NCBI GenBank assembly: GCA_033239525.1
Contig: BSYO01000024.1
Coordinates: 3,190,128 to 3,254,127 of the forward strand
Direction of reading: 5' to 3'
Length of the DNA stretch: 64,000 nt
Source: Nepenthes gracilis
Taxonomy: Eukaryota; Streptophyta; Magnoliopsida; Caryophyllales; Nepenthaceae
Below, one piece after another: positions 36,612-48,845 of this stretch. Below the pieces are notes generated by a model. That model was not told the origin of the DNA. It saw only the letters and a list, made by a program, of their open reading frames with translations, and did no database searches. Position numbers and translations under genes: made by a program. How positions within the stretch are numbered: the first letter of the stretch is position 1; every line of letters begins with the position of its first letter.

Positions 36612-38160
36612 ATGGTCAATATCAGAGCCCACACCAGTGCTTCGACCAAAGACGTCACCCTCATGGTAACAACCCCTCTGCAGTAGCCATGTAGAGGAGC
36701 GATCGGCACCCTTCATGTAAGCGCTCGCCAACGGGGTGGACAACATATTCCAAATGCTTCAGACCCTTTATGCTCGCCAGTGTAGGTTGGGGGCTCCTCC
36801 TCCACCACTCGTAGTTCAGACACCAAAACAAAAAAAGTCAGAGAAAGAAGCACCCAACCAATAAGGCGCGACTCCCAAATGACCTCAAAGCTCGAGTGGC
36901 TTCGAGCAATGGGGTTGTTCGCATTTTGAGGGCCGGCTTGGTCGCAGGACATCGGACGAGAGCCCAAAGTGGTAAAATCCTCATTACTCACATGATGAAT
37001 AGAGGCCTCTGACCTAAGAGGGAGCCTCATGCAACATTCAGTTGACCAGCAACAGCAACCGATCAGCCTCGTATCGCTTGTCGAACCACTCGGAGTTGAG
37101 AACTTACCTCAACGCGAAGAGGGCTACAGTCTTTTCTCAAATGGAGGAGCAAGTGGAAAAGATATGGCAACACGTGTTCAAGGAGACGCTTAGCGACACT
37201 CTACAGATCTGAAGCGATCACTATTTAGAATGGAGATCTGAACGCATCTACTCCCTTAGAAGTTTAAGATGCCTACCATGAGACCCTATCACAGAAGCAT
37301 TAATTCGATAGACTACTTAGACCACTTTCGCAACCTATTGAGCTTCCACGGTCTAGACGAGGTCTCTATGTACTTGTACTTTCCATTGACCCTTAAGGGG
37401 GATGCCCGAATTTGGTTTTACCGCCTCTAATCAAATTCAATCCAGACGTTCCAGGAGCTCACTGATAGTTTTCTGACTTAATTCGTTTTTAGCCGAAGGG
37501 AGGAAAGGCAGTCTTGGCACCTCCCCCGTATCAAGTAGGGGTCAAACAAAAGTCTTATGATCTTCCTAGCCCAGTTCACCACTGAAGCCCGCAAGATACC
37601 CCGTCTGATTAACGAAGTGAAACTGAGCACCTTCATATTAATTCTGAAGTCGGGCGAGTTTTTCAAACATCTGGCTCACAAGGACTCCTGGACTTTTCTC
37701 GAGATCGAAGCCATCACTCGTACTTATATGGAGATCAAAGAGGCTAACGAGGTTAAGCGTTCAAAGCGCAAGGACCATCTCTACTAGGGACCTTCGAACG
37801 GAAGAAAGAGAAATGGAAACTGCTTTAACTCTCGAGATCTAAGTAAGCAGCCCAAGGTGGAACCAGGAGCCCGAAGGGAGTTCGAGCCCCTAAACTTGAA
37901 CCCTCCTAATGACTTCTGGATTAACATCCTTATACAGATCCAGGAAGCAAAATTCCTAAAGTGGCTGAAAACGTCAAGAACCCGAAGTGAGGAGATCAGA
38001 TGAAATATTGTCACTACCATCGATCTCCAGGTCACACTATAGAGGTTTGTTGAACCTTATAGAAAGAGATTGAGGAGCTCATGCAGAGAGGATACCTCAC
38101 CAAGTTCCTGTAAAACTCAAAGCAGGCATCTGGTGGAGCAGGCAAAAAGAGGATGAAGCA
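36612..38160 (+). pseudogene. gypsy gag, decayed
   Basis: An ATG at 36612 lies in the same frame as the longest open gag piece (37557..37787). The retrotransposon gag domain is visible at about 37270 to 37790: YLDHFRNLLSFHG, YFPLTLKGDARIWFYRL, then IFLAQFTTEARK and FFKHLAHKDSWTF. At least four in-frame stops interrupt it, most one base from a Trp, Gln or Arg codon. A zinc-knuckle-like motif (YCHYHRSPGHTIEVC, about 38006 to 38050) follows in another frame, so there is also a frameshift. The original product would be the capsid and RNA-binding protein of the element. Confidence 0.8.
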
Positions 38161-38279
38161 GTAGCGGCTGATGAATCAAGTTGCATACGGAGTCGTCAAC
38201 ATGGTGGCAACCAAACCTTCCAAGGACCACCCCTTGAACCACCTCGAGACCACCTCAAAGAAACTGAGGGTAGAGTTAC

Positions 38280-38778
38280 GGAGGATGTCATTAGTTTTAG
38301 CAAAGAAGATATGTCACATGTAATGATTCCCCACTCTGACCCTCTAGTTATATCTACGCTTATTTCAATTGATATGGTCGATTACCAGTTGAAACAAGTC
38401 TTTATCAATAACGAAAGTTCGCATAATTTACTTTACCTGGGATGCCTATTTTAAGTGGGGCTAAAAAAGAGTCAATTAAAACTAATCGAAAGACCCCTTA
38501 ATGGGTTGGATAATGAGCTGGTGCCTGTCCAAAGAATCATGCAGTATGAAGTCACCTTGGGAACGTATCCTAGGATGGCATCCCACGTACCAACATTCTT
38601 GGTAGTTAATCTACCTTCCATTTACAATGCCATTCTAGACCCGTCCTACCAGACCGCATTTAAAGCCTTAACATTGATCGTGCACTTAAAGATGAAGTTT
38701 TCTATGCCCATTGGCATTGGAGAAGTTCTGGGCGGTCAAGCAATAGGCCAGATGTGCTACCTGTCCTATGTTACTTAA
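38280..38778 (+). pseudogene. gypsy aspartic protease region, inactive
   Basis: Conserved text of the Tat/Athila protease region is visible: ISFSKEDMSHVMIPHSDPLV, FINNESSHNLLYLG, then LPSIYNAILDPSYQTAFKAL and GEVLGGQAIGQMCYLS. At the active-site loop the catalytic Asp position reads Asn and the following Gly position reads Glu, both explainable by G-to-A changes. A stop follows shortly after, near 38450. The longest open piece is 38455..38778. Confidence 0.75.
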
Positions 38779-38999
38779 GGCATTTCGAACTGGCAGACAA
38801 AGGATTTCGATCACAGATGCGAAGCGATTTTACAGTAAGCCCGGACTGATGAAAGGATAGACTGCATTCCTCTGGAACCCAGCGATCCAAAGAGATTTGT
38901 ATAGATAGGGGGCTCGCTTATCGAATTCCTACGCGACCAGTTAATCATTTTCCTTTAGCAGAATTCTGACATCTTCGCATGGACCCCCGTAGACATGCC

Positions 39000-40800
39000 A
39001 AGGATTCCAATAGAAGTAATGGTCTAGAGGCTGGGTCCGATCTAGGTCACAAGCTCGTTAAGTAGAAACAGAGGAACCACTCCATCGAAAAGCTTATTGC
39101 CATCCGAAAGGAGGTAAAGAAATTGCTAGACACGGGCTTTGGTAGGAAAGTCTAATATTCAGACTGGCTCTCTAATATGGTCCTTATCAAGAAGAACAAC
39201 GAAAAGTGACACATGTGCATTACCTCACCGATGTGAATAAGGCATGCCCGAAGAACAGCTTCCCGCTACCCAGGATCGACTTAATGGTTGACACCACCTT
39301 CGGAAACGAGCTGCTTAGTTTCATGGATGCATACAGGGGAAACAACCAAATTAGGATGAATCTCAAGGACAATGAGTATATCACCTTCATAAGGACTAGG
39401 GGACATACTGTTACAAAGTTATGCCATTTGGGCTAAAGAATACGGGTGCCATGTACCAACAGCTCATGAATAAAATGTTTAAAGCTCCAATTGGCTGGAA
39501 TACTGGAGTTATATGTAGATGACATACTTGTCAAAAGTAAAACCACCAACGGCCATATCTGTGACCTCAGCGAGGACTTCAAGGTGCTCTGAGCACACTA
39601 AATGAAGTTGAACCAGCCCAAGTGTGTTTTTAAAGTATCATCTAAAAAGTTCATGAGTTTCATTGTCTCTCGACAAGGGATTGAGGCAAACCCCGAAAAG
39701 GTAAAGGCGATCATGAATATGAGCTCACTATAGATCGTGAATGACGTACAAAGGCTAACCGGGAGACTTGCAATGCTCTCCCACTTTCTGACAAAATCTG
39801 GGGACAAATACCTCCCCATCGACAAGGTCCTGAGAGGAATAAAGACAAACGACTTTTAATGGATAGTTGAATGCCAAGCTTCGTTTTAGGAGCTAAAAGA
39901 GTACCTTACTAGCCCCCCTCTCCTGACATCGCCGAAGGAGGGCGAGGAGCTGTACCCATATTTGGCAGTTTTTGAAGTGGCGCTAAGCTCAATTTTAATT
40001 CAATAGCAATCTGACATACAGCGGTTGGTTTATTATGTTAGTAAGACTTTGACATGGGCTGAGACTCACTATACCCATGCAAAAAGATCGCATTGGTGCT
40101 TGTTTATTTGGCCAGAAAATTGCAGCCCTAGTTTCATGTACACAAAATAGTTGTCCTGACCGATCAACCCTTGAAGGAAATCCCATAGAAACCCAACATA
40201 TTAGGGCAATTAGTCAAATTGGTCATCGAATTGGGCGAGTTCAACGTAGATTTCAAGCCAAAGCCGGCCATGAAGGGAAAGACCATGGCGGACTTCATTG
40301 TTGAGACCATAACCTCGGTCCCGATACCAATGGTCCCACGGAAGCTGAATGCCAGCCGGAGAAGGCAATGAACTCGACACTACACGTTGATGAGGCCTCA
40401 GCACAAGCAAGCAATGTTGCCGGAGTAGTCCTGAGACCGTCGATAGGTTGGAGATAAGGTGCTCGTTGAAACTCAAATTTTTGGTCACCAACAATGTTGC
40501 AAATACATGGCCTTGCTCGCTGGGTTGTGACTGGAAAAAGAGTGCTTAGCAAGGTATTTAATCATCTATAGCGACTCAGAGCTGATCGTTAACCAAGTTT
40601 GCAAAAGTTTCAATGTGTCAAGCCATTTGCTTGCGAAGTACCTCACCAGAGTAAGGAGTATGGCCTAGAAGTTGACAAGATGGAGATGGTGCACATCCCG
40701 AAGGTGGACAATTGGAAGGTTGCTAGCTAGTGAAAGCCGCCACGACTGAAAACCCATAGCAGTACTTGAGAGACATGTGAGAATTCTTGACCTCTTAAAG
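39000..40800 (+). pseudogene. gypsy reverse transcriptase and RNase H, decayed
   Basis: The reverse transcriptase is recognisable by VHYLTDVNKACPKNSFPLPR (from 39215) and LLSFMDAYRGNNQIRMN. The polymerase motif ELYVDDILVKS keeps its YVDD box (39512..39523). Downstream are QPKCVFKVSSKKFM, RLTGRLAMLSHFLTKSGDK and RNase H-like text (AVFEVALSSILIQ, VYYVSKTLTWAE). Several stops occur, for example at 39590 to 39600, 39735 and 39858. Reading shifts frame before and after the reverse transcriptase. It would have copied the element's RNA into DNA. Confidence 0.85.
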
Positions 40801-40879
40801 TATAGAAGAATTCAAACAAGAAGTGTTACAAGTCTTTTGATGTCATTAGTAGAGATATAATTCGGAGAACTCGAATGAC

Positions 40880-41990
40880 ACCAAACGCGTGCACAAGAAG
40901 ATTAGCTGGTACACTATCATTGATGGGAGGTTGTACCGCCAATGGTACTCCACCTCGTACTTGTAGTGTATCACGCCAGAGGAAGCTGACTACGTGTTAA
41001 GTGAGGTACATCTCTACATTTGTGGGTCACATGTTGAAGGCAAGAACCTTACCTTCAAGATAATGCGCAAAGGTTACTATTGGCCAATAATGAAAAAAGA
41101 CACCATGGACTTCTACAAGAACTATTAGATCCATAGCAACCTACCTCATCAACCGCCCATGGAGCTAAGGACCCTTCAAGCCCCTTGGCCATTTGATCAA
41201 TGGGGACTCGACATACTCAACCTCTTCTCCACCGCATCAGGATAGAGGAAATTTGTCATAATGGATATCGACTATTTTATAAATTGGGTCAAAACCTCCC
41301 TATTAGCTCGGAACACTGAGCGAAATGCCACAGAGTTCGTTTGGCAGAATATTATTTGCAAATTTGAGATTTTTGAGATCATCATGGCTAACAATGGAAT
41401 CCAATTCACTAGCAAGCACTTCACCAAATATTACACTAGTTTGGATATCTGGTTGATTCAAACCTCAATTGTCTATCCATAAGCAAACGGGCAGGTAAAG
41501 GTTACCAATTGAACCTTACTACATGGACTAAAAACTAAACTGGAAAACAATGGGGGCTCTTGGGTGGATGAGCTATCTTCCATATTATGGTCATACCAAA
41601 TGACACCAAAGGAGCCGACCTGTGGGACATCCTTCAGTCTAAACTATGGAACTGAGGCGGTCATCCTGTCCAGTCTCCAGGATAAGGGATTTGATCCACT
41701 GAACAACTCCCAGCAACTCAGATAGTATCTTGACCTGCTCGAAGAAGCACGAGATGTGGCCAAGATACACATTGCTGCCTATCAACAATAGATCACCTAG
41801 TGGCACAACAAAAAGGTGAAGGCTCGCTAATTTTAGATAGGGAACCTGGTTCTATAGAGTATATAAGCCACGAATAATAACGCTAACAGAAACAAGCTCT
41901 CCCCGAATTGGGAAGACCCATTCCTCACCTCGACCATCCTGCGTAATGGTGCATATAAGCTTTACACCCAAAAAGGCAAATTGGTCCCAA
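40880..41990 (+). pseudogene. gypsy integrase, inactive
   Basis: The zinc-binding N-terminal part is visible as VHLYICGSHVEGKNL and GYYWPIMKKDTMDFYKN. The core follows: FDQWGLDILN (first Asp kept), FVIMDIDYFINWV, MANNGIQFTSKHF, then ANGQVKVTN. The second catalytic Asp reads Asn (41390..41392) and the catalytic Glu reads Lys (41498..41500), each a single G-to-A step. Stops at about 41127, 41244, 41480 and 41510 also fit single transitions. The longest open piece is 41261..41482. Confidence 0.85.
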
Positions 41991-42243
41991 AGACGTGAAA
42001 TGCCGTCAACCACAAAAAGTATTAACAGCAATCTCATGCCGAGCCTAGGTAGGTCCAGTATATATTACCGAATATGCTTGTAAGAGCATCACATTAATGA
42101 AATAATATGTTTACTTGTTTACTGATTGATAATTGTTATTAATTGATTGTTTGTTTATATGAATACTTATGTGATATTGTATAAGTTCAAATAACCTATA
42201 CTGCTCCTAAGTTGGGCGAATTCTCATTCACCTGTTACTAAAC

Positions 42244-42458
42244 ATCGGTCCCACATCGAGTGGCCCACACGTGGTCTAATTTGAACCTCGATCCCACAGT
42301 AAGAGGCTCATATTCGGTCAAATTTGAACCTCGATCTAGTACCAAGCGGCCCATATATGGTCGAATTTAAATCTTAATCCCACATTGAGCAGCCCACACA
42401 CGATAGAATTTAAACCTCAGTCTCGTACCAAGCGGCCTATGCGCAGTCGAATACTAAA
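42244..42458 (+). repeat. Tandem repeat in the gypsy 3' region, 43 bp x 5
   Basis: Five units of exactly 43 bases start at 42244, 42287, 42330, 42373 and 42416. The consensus is roughly CTCGATCCCACAYYRAGYGG then CCCAYAYRYGGTCGAATTT and RAAC. There are no length changes, only substitutions. It lies just after the pol remains, in the position where Tat elements carry variable tandem repeats. Confidence 0.9.
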
Positions 42459-42771
42459 ACCTTAAAGGACTTTTTAGTATGAGTGTGGCGACTCCCCTAA
42501 CAAGGACGAGTACCGTTAGTTGAAGATGGTCAGCAAGTTAAGATCCGATACATAAAAATAATGAACTCCAGTGATTGCACGTGAGTGATAACCCTAACTT
42601 CGCTAAGGCCCGGCAACGACAATGATGATGTTTAGTCGGCAAACAATTATGCATCAAAATAAAATAGTACAAAAATATAAAAACTATGGCAATGATTGGA
42701 AAATTTTTCATTGATTCATTGCAAAGTCAGTCTATATAATTGTACCAACACTATAAAAAAAAAGAAGAAGG

Positions 42772-44662
42772 CTATCCTGAGGCTCGGGGCACCCCAAGGA
42801 ACGTTACGAGGGCTCCCCCTATTAGAAAAATCAAGCAAATTGAATCGGCGTTAGGCACCCCTGTTTCATTTGTCAAAGAAGCCGACAAGAAAGTTAGCCA
42901 GGGAAGCAATCTACCAACACAGCAAATGCCGTCAGAAAATCTAGTGTTCAGAGCCTGGCCCACCTCCTCTTGGTTGAATCGGGTCGTCAGCTCAGCTTCC
43001 AACCTAACATTCTCGCTCTGGAGGTTCGTGAGATGTTGCTTGGTTGCCTGAAAAGTGTCATTGGATCTTTGCAGTTCCTCTTTGGCCTCAGACAATTGAA
43101 GTTCAAGACTGGAGACCTAATCACAGCATTGTTGGGCCTCAGATGTGACGGCATCCACTTGTCCCTGCATCTCCCCGAGCACACTTGGGTCGACACGTGT
43201 CTAGATCAAGCGCTAGACCTCCCCTCCTAGCTGATGAATCCTGGATGACCGTTGGTGCAATCATGTCAGCAAAATCCGCACCATCTTGTTATCCTACAAA
43301 TAAAGAAAGAAAAGGAGATTAAGTTAGGCCGTTACAAGTAAAGTTAAAAGTTCCCCGAAGCTTACCAGAATGTAACGCAGTTTAGCGGTGGCAGCACTCA
43401 AGGGCACCCTAGATGAAGAAGCCAGAGTGAACTCCTGCTCCGACCAAGGCTCCCAGGACGTGGACTTGATGGGGAAGCCACCGGACCCCTTGCGACATCA
43501 GACGCTGGAATCTCCAAACGAGACACTCCATGGCTGCAACTGCCTCAACATCACCCCTCGTCTAGGCCTCCATCGGGTGGACCTCATCGGGACCCTCTCC
43601 GGATAACTCATAGGAGGGGTTGGGCACTCAATGCTCAGGCAATGCAGTCACAACTGTGAGGACCTCTTGTTTGACTTGGGCCATTGCGCAAATTGGCCTA
43701 ATTGATCCCCCAACCTTAGGCTCACCCGATACCCTTGCAGGAAGAGCGGGGGGCTCGCCGACCGCAGCAGCCCCAACACTCTCCTCCATGGTGCCAACAA
43801 TTGAAGAAGGTGTGATGGAGACCGGTTCCTTAGACGATTTGCCTAGGCCCCGCATTCAATCCACTGTTGGCAGGCCCCGGGCAGTGGAAGAAGAGGAAGA
43901 GCCCGATGACAATGCCATTCGCCGCTGAGACGCGACCTCAAAAGGATCCTTGATGTACAAAGTTCCATCCTTCCTTTTGGACTGAGAAGGCGATGGAGCG
44001 GTGGCTCCTGTATCCTCGAAGGGAAACTCTCACTTGGCTAGCACAAGTGCTTTAGCAAATAGGAGGCGGTCCTTCTTGTTAAAGAAGCCAGTATTTACTC
44101 GAACTAGCTCCGTCAGCAACCTAACAAAATCCACCTCCTTGTGTGAAGCCTTACCGGTGAAGGACATCAGCACATTGCCCCAATCATTTGAGAGGGCCTA
44201 GTTAGAGGTGACCTTAATGAAGAAGAATTGGTCCTTCTAGTTCTTCACTGAGTCCGGGATCCCTTTTCTTATATGTAAATCTCTAGGAGACAATGAAATT
44301 CAGTCTCCACTCCGATAGAACCGGATGATTACCTTCACGGCCACTGTGTTCAACGAACTCCAGTGATGGCTAAGAAATACACAAAGATAGTATAAATACC
44401 TCATGACATTGGTATGAAATCTTGCAATTGGAACTCCCAGGTCCACCAAAATTTCATACAACTCTTGCTGATAGGGGAAGTGAAGGTTGTTCCTTAGGTG
44501 GGCCTTATAAATGCTAATGAACCCATTTTGAGGAGAACAGGCGCTATTATACTCCAGTGGCACCCCAAACGAAATCATGATTGAGACATTATACTGCACG
44601 TATAATGCCTCAATATCGGCGGCGATAAGAACTGAACGAATCGTACCAACACCAAGAGCCAT
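42772..44662 (-). pseudogene. Antisense ORF of the gypsy element, decayed
   Basis: Read on the - strand from an ATG at 44662, one frame runs to about 43628 with only about six stops. The N-terminal part contains SIYKAHLRNNLHFPYQQELY, EILVDLGVPIARFHTNVMRY, FRSGD-like text and KN-stop-KDQFFFIKV. It resembles the plant 'putative gypsy type transposon' domain (Pfam PF04195, by memory). At least two of the stops fall where that family usually has Trp. After a frameshift, 43095..42772 encodes a coiled-coil-like piece (SEAKEELQRSNDTFQATKQH, LTNLQSENVRLEAELTTRF). Antisense extra ORFs of this kind are known from Tat-lineage elements. Their function is unknown. Plus-strand frames over the same bases (such as 43388..43928) look like shadows. 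Confidence 0.65.
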
Positions 44663-45039
44663 GGAGATGAAGAAGTAATAGATGCGAAAAAATCAAATGG
44701 CAAAATCAGAGAGAAAATTGACTCAAGAGAAGGAAGAAGAATGGAAAAAATGATAAGAAGGCATCGTTTTATACAGGCCATCATTCAAAATTCGAAACGA
44801 CGCCCTGAAAAGTCGCAGGCATGATGACTTGGACATGTGCTAGCACGAGAAGGCATCGATGCACATCAATCGCCTGGTGTATAACTTGCCATCATACGGG
44901 CGGCAAGTACTTGGCAGGGCTGGAAAGACCATATGTCATAGTAGTGTGACTTCCTAGGCCACTGCACTCCACTTCTCGAGGACAACAAATTTGCGGCGAG
45001 CAGTTGTAATGAACTCGAAACTGGAGTGATAGGCCGATG

Positions 45040-45258
45040 ATCTAGTCCGGTACCTAGCCTGTCTAACTGATCTGGATCTAATCTGGTATCCAGCCGATTT
45101 GACTGATCAGTGAATCAGTTGGTGCTCGGCCTATTAGACTAGTCTGCAATCCAGTTTGGGATCCAGCCAATTTGACTGGTCAGCGATCCGGTCTAGTGTT
45201 TAGCCAGTTTGACTGATCAACAATCCAGTCTGGCATTCGACCCATTTAACTATTTAAC
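45040..45258 (+). repeat. Degenerate tandem repeat in the gypsy 3' region, about 37 bp x 6
   Basis: Six units of 35 to 38 bases each begin ATCYRGTYYGG and contain CCAGCCRATTTGACTGATCA. Unit starts are near 45040, 45076, 45114, 45149, 45186 and 45223. Weaker, related CCGGCTTCAGA-type blocks continue to about 45420. It lies about 1.2 kb before the 3' LTR and is unrelated to the 43-base repeat. Confidence 0.75.
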
Positions 45259-46410
45259 CGACCCACGGCCAGTTCGACTTCAAGCCGAACTAATAGGGCC
45301 CACAATCTAGTCTGGCTTCAGAGCCGATTGACGAGTGTGTGGAAGCCAATCCGGCTTCAGAATGAATTGACAGAAGTTTAGCATCAGACCGAACTAACAG
45401 CCTCTCAATCCAGTCCAGCGTAAAAAAAAAAGGCAACATCCAGAAAAAATTGAAGAGACAAACAATATGGGCATAAATGCTTGCTAATTCTATTCATTAA
45501 TTTCTTTTTACAAAATACAATGCTTCCAAGGGCAGATATACAACAAAGGGGAAGATAACAAAAAAAGAGCACATGGAATGGTGATCCGGTTGTAAAAACT
45601 CTACTCAACTTAATTGCAATCAACTTCCAGATAAGCGAGCGACAAGAGGAGCCCGAGCAAAAGCCTAGCGTGCACCTGACAAAACATGACTCACAAGAAC
45701 AACAATTCTTGAGGAATCAGAACAATAGCCCATTACGAAGACAGGCAGTTATCCAAAGGGAGACAAAGAGAAAGGAAAGCCTCGCCCTGCAATAAGGAAG
45801 AAATGAGCTTGAGCTCAAGGACTGGTGCCCACCCAACCAGCAGCAAGGCATGGCTCCAGGAGATAGCAGTTCTCGAAGAGTTTGAGCGGAAACCCATTAT
45901 GAAGGCAAGCCACCACCCAATAGGGAGGCACAGTGAAAGAAAAGTCTTGCCCCACTTAGGAATAGCGGCAGGCTTGGCTCTAAAACATAATGAAAATAGG
46001 TGACCAAAGAAATTTTCCACGTGAAAAAGGGTGACCAAAGCAGACTTCTCATGTATCCTAGGATAACGCCTTCGAACATCGGAGATGAGCTCCCTCCAAT
46101 CTTGGCAGTAGGCAACTCAAGCTTTATGCCGATTTTGGGTTCCCACGCCACTTGACTAATAAAAGCAGGGTGTGATGAATGGCATAGCGAGCCCCTCAAT
46201 TTATAACATGTGGAAAGATCGACAAGCCATTAAATGCCAAAGATTCCCCATTTCGACAAATCTGCAAAAAATTGCCAATTGCAGAGAATCATACCAGAAC
46301 TGGCAATGCAGGGAATGAGGAGGTAGCCTAGGGAAAGGACGAAAGTGGAAAAGGACAAGCAACGTTCCTTTAATAAACTTGCTAGGGGTTGAAAATTCAA
46401 ACCTCCTAAC

Positions 46411-46422
46411 ATGGGGGGCTAG
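46411..46422 (+). other. Remnant polypurine tract
   Basis: ATGGGGGGCTAG lies directly before the 3' LTR, where the polypurine tract that primes plus-strand DNA is expected. It is short and contains pyrimidines, so it is probably mutated. Confidence 0.5.
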
Positions 46423-47318
46423 CGATGGAGATGATAGCAATGGACAGACAATGGATCCTAAGGGTATCCGGCCCGCAACATGGCACCGTAGGTTCAAGGT
46501 TCAGTTAACGTTTCCATTAACCCAAACAGCGTCCCAATCAGCCCGAATAGCCAAAGCTGACCTCGACCCAATTAGGACGGCCCACGATCTTCTTTCTGCG
46601 CATTGAAATTACTTGCCTTAATTAGGCTGGCATCCCAAATATTGCCCCCGATCATGATCTCTCCCACAACGTTAATTCCAACATAGCAGATCTTATCTAA
46701 TGGCAACTCCCATACCCGTCGTATCCAGTATCGCCACAAAGAAGAAAAATTTTCCTAACTTATAACGGTTGCTATAACCAGCACCAACGATCCTCATAAC
46801 AGCTTCCCAAATCCACACAAATAGTTGTCGGTTATCCTTGACGGCCAAGCAAGGCTGAGTTGACTCAAAAGTTATAAATACATCCTCGCCCTACAAAGAA
46901 AAGACAGACTCAAATACACACTCAAGAGCTCATAATAAGACAACTCTCTACCCCAAGAGTCTCTCAAGAATTCCTTTACAATTCTTGTTTCTTCAATCTT
47001 AAAAGCCGCTTCCTGCTGAGCACAATGCCGCTTCACGTCGAGCGCAACCTTCAAGTCAAACTCAAATCCCGTATTCTTATATCATCATGTATATCCCTCA
47101 CCCTTACAACTTTATATCTCTTTGAGGAAGATTATTGACTAGCGTCGAAAAATAAATCGGGGAATGAGTCCTACCGATCCTCTGACCTATTATTTTTAAA
47201 TTGTAGCGTGTAAGATTTAGGTTATTAAGAATAGAGATTGGACTCACTTCTGTTCAACTTATCGTGAAAGATCAAGTAGCACCTTAATCCGTCAGCAATT
47301 TAGATCCAAAACACATCA
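46423..47318 (+). repeat. 3' LTR of the gypsy element
   Basis: It begins CGATGGAGATGATAGC, where the first T of the expected TGATGG has become C, and ends CCAAAACACATCA. It aligns with 35627..36551 to the end. A gap of a few tens of bases occurs in its first 60 bases. Confidence 0.88.
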
Positions 47319-47323
47319 ATCAT

Positions 47324-48840
47324 ATACTATTTAATTTCACATAATGTTGATTAATAAAACTAAAAATAGGTTTAAAATTTTAGTATTAATTCTTAATTAT
47401 GAATTTTATTTTTAGGACTTAAATATATATAAAAAAAATTAGCAAAAATCTGATGATCCAACGACTCTGACCTATGACTGAATTGACTAATCGATCACCA
47501 AGCATCCCGATTGTTTCATAAAAGTTAAAAAATAAATTATTTAGTGTCAGAATAACGAATTTAAATAATTAATATTTGATAAAATTTAAATTAATTACGT
47601 TGACGGGGACCACAGTTCTACTGTGCTTCGTACTGGCTATCGTCTCAGCTTCAAACAAAAAGGCCAAATTTACGCGATTTTTTAGAAGAGATATATTGCT
47701 CATATTTTGTTCATGCTTTATTTTTAAGAATTATTTTATACGATATAATATACATTTAATATTTTATTAAAATAATTAAAAATTATAATTTAATATAATT
47801 TTATTATATTTTATAAAAAATTATTTTTTTAATTAATTTGGCACTTGATAAAAAGGATGTTTATAAAATAATGGTAGCAGTCGTATTTCAGTTTTATAAA
47901 TAACAGAATTGTTAATCATTAATTAAGGATAATGATAGTTGATTTTTTTGAATAATGAGTAATTGATTTTCTAAATTTAAACTTAAAGACGGTTTTAAAA
48001 TTTTTCTATAATTACTGAGTTGAAGTAGGCCCTCTAGAAAAACTGAAGAGATCTTTTTTTTTTATATATCTGTAAATTTTGTAACTCTTATAGATAAAAA
48101 AAAATAAGCATGGTAAAAGAAGAGAAATTAATTCCTAATTTTTTGATAAAATAAATTTAGGTATTAATTTGAGTATATTTTGTAAGTAAATTATGTGGCT
48201 AAAACAACCACTAAAGCGGAATATTGAATCGACTTTCATACCTCCCGTCATTTGCGTGCTCTATTTTTGAACGTGAAATTCTTGACTGGAAGTTTGAACC
48301 TTCCTGACACTCTTCACTCCTTTTAGATGGGTGTAACGCTGAAGGCAGCAGTGACAAAACTGTAATGCTCAATTTATGTTAAACCATCATTCACCTCAAC
48401 CGCGTTTCAAACTCAAACCAGCCGAGAATTGATAATTAAGTTAATGGGAGAGTTATTATTACTAAATGGACCACTAATACTTCAACAATTAATTGAGCTA
48501 AACGGCAAATGGTGATGAATCAGTCGAGGAAGATGAAACGAAACAAAACCCTTCTGGCGGCCCGATTTGGCTCGAAAACGGCTTGATTAAGCCGACTTCA
48601 CGGCTTGGCTTGGCGGCTTGCTCGGCTAACGGGCCGGACTTAGCTAATGGGCCGGATGCTGAAGCCTATATATTTATCATATTTATTTTCGAATTATAAA
48701 GTCATAAAAGTGATGATTGTATAAATACGTTAGTCCCGTAAAGATTTTTACACTAATTTATACTAAAAATATAATATGACTATTAAAAATAGTAAATGCA
48801 GCTATTATTCTTTTTTTTCCACATATCTTAATAGAATAAT
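47324..48840. other. Intergenic sequence between the gypsy element and a solo LTR
   Basis: AT-rich and without a supported gene. A short block at about 48560 to 48660 is built from repeated GGCTTG/GGCTCGG and GGGCCGGA motifs and may be a small degenerate tandem repeat. Confidence 0.45.
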
Positions 48841-48845
48841 GGTAT

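Larger units (their letters stand above)
35627..47318 (+). mobile_element. Ty3/gypsy LTR retrotransposon, Tat-like, nearly full length, decayed
   Basis: An 11.7-kb element with a 5' LTR (35627..36551), primer-binding site, gag, protease, reverse transcriptase/RNase H and integrase in gypsy order, a long 3' region with an antisense frame and two tandem-repeat blocks, and a 3' LTR (46423..47318). The flanking pentamers are ATCAC (35622..35626) and ATCAT (47319..47323), a target duplication with one mismatch. The two LTRs have diverged visibly, including a gap of roughly 25 to 30 bases near the start of the 3' LTR, so the insertion is old. Pol is broken by many stops and frameshifts, and the element cannot be autonomous. 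The Tat assignment rests on its size, the antisense ORF and the 3' tandem repeats. Confidence 0.9.

Noticed and set aside
42244..42458. CRISPR-like appearance of the 43-base repeat
   Set aside because: There are no spacers: the units abut directly, and the context is a plant retrotransposon.
43388..43928. Two + strand ORFs (72 and 102 codons) in the gypsy 3' region
   Set aside because: They are shadows of the antisense frame, which has better protein-family character.
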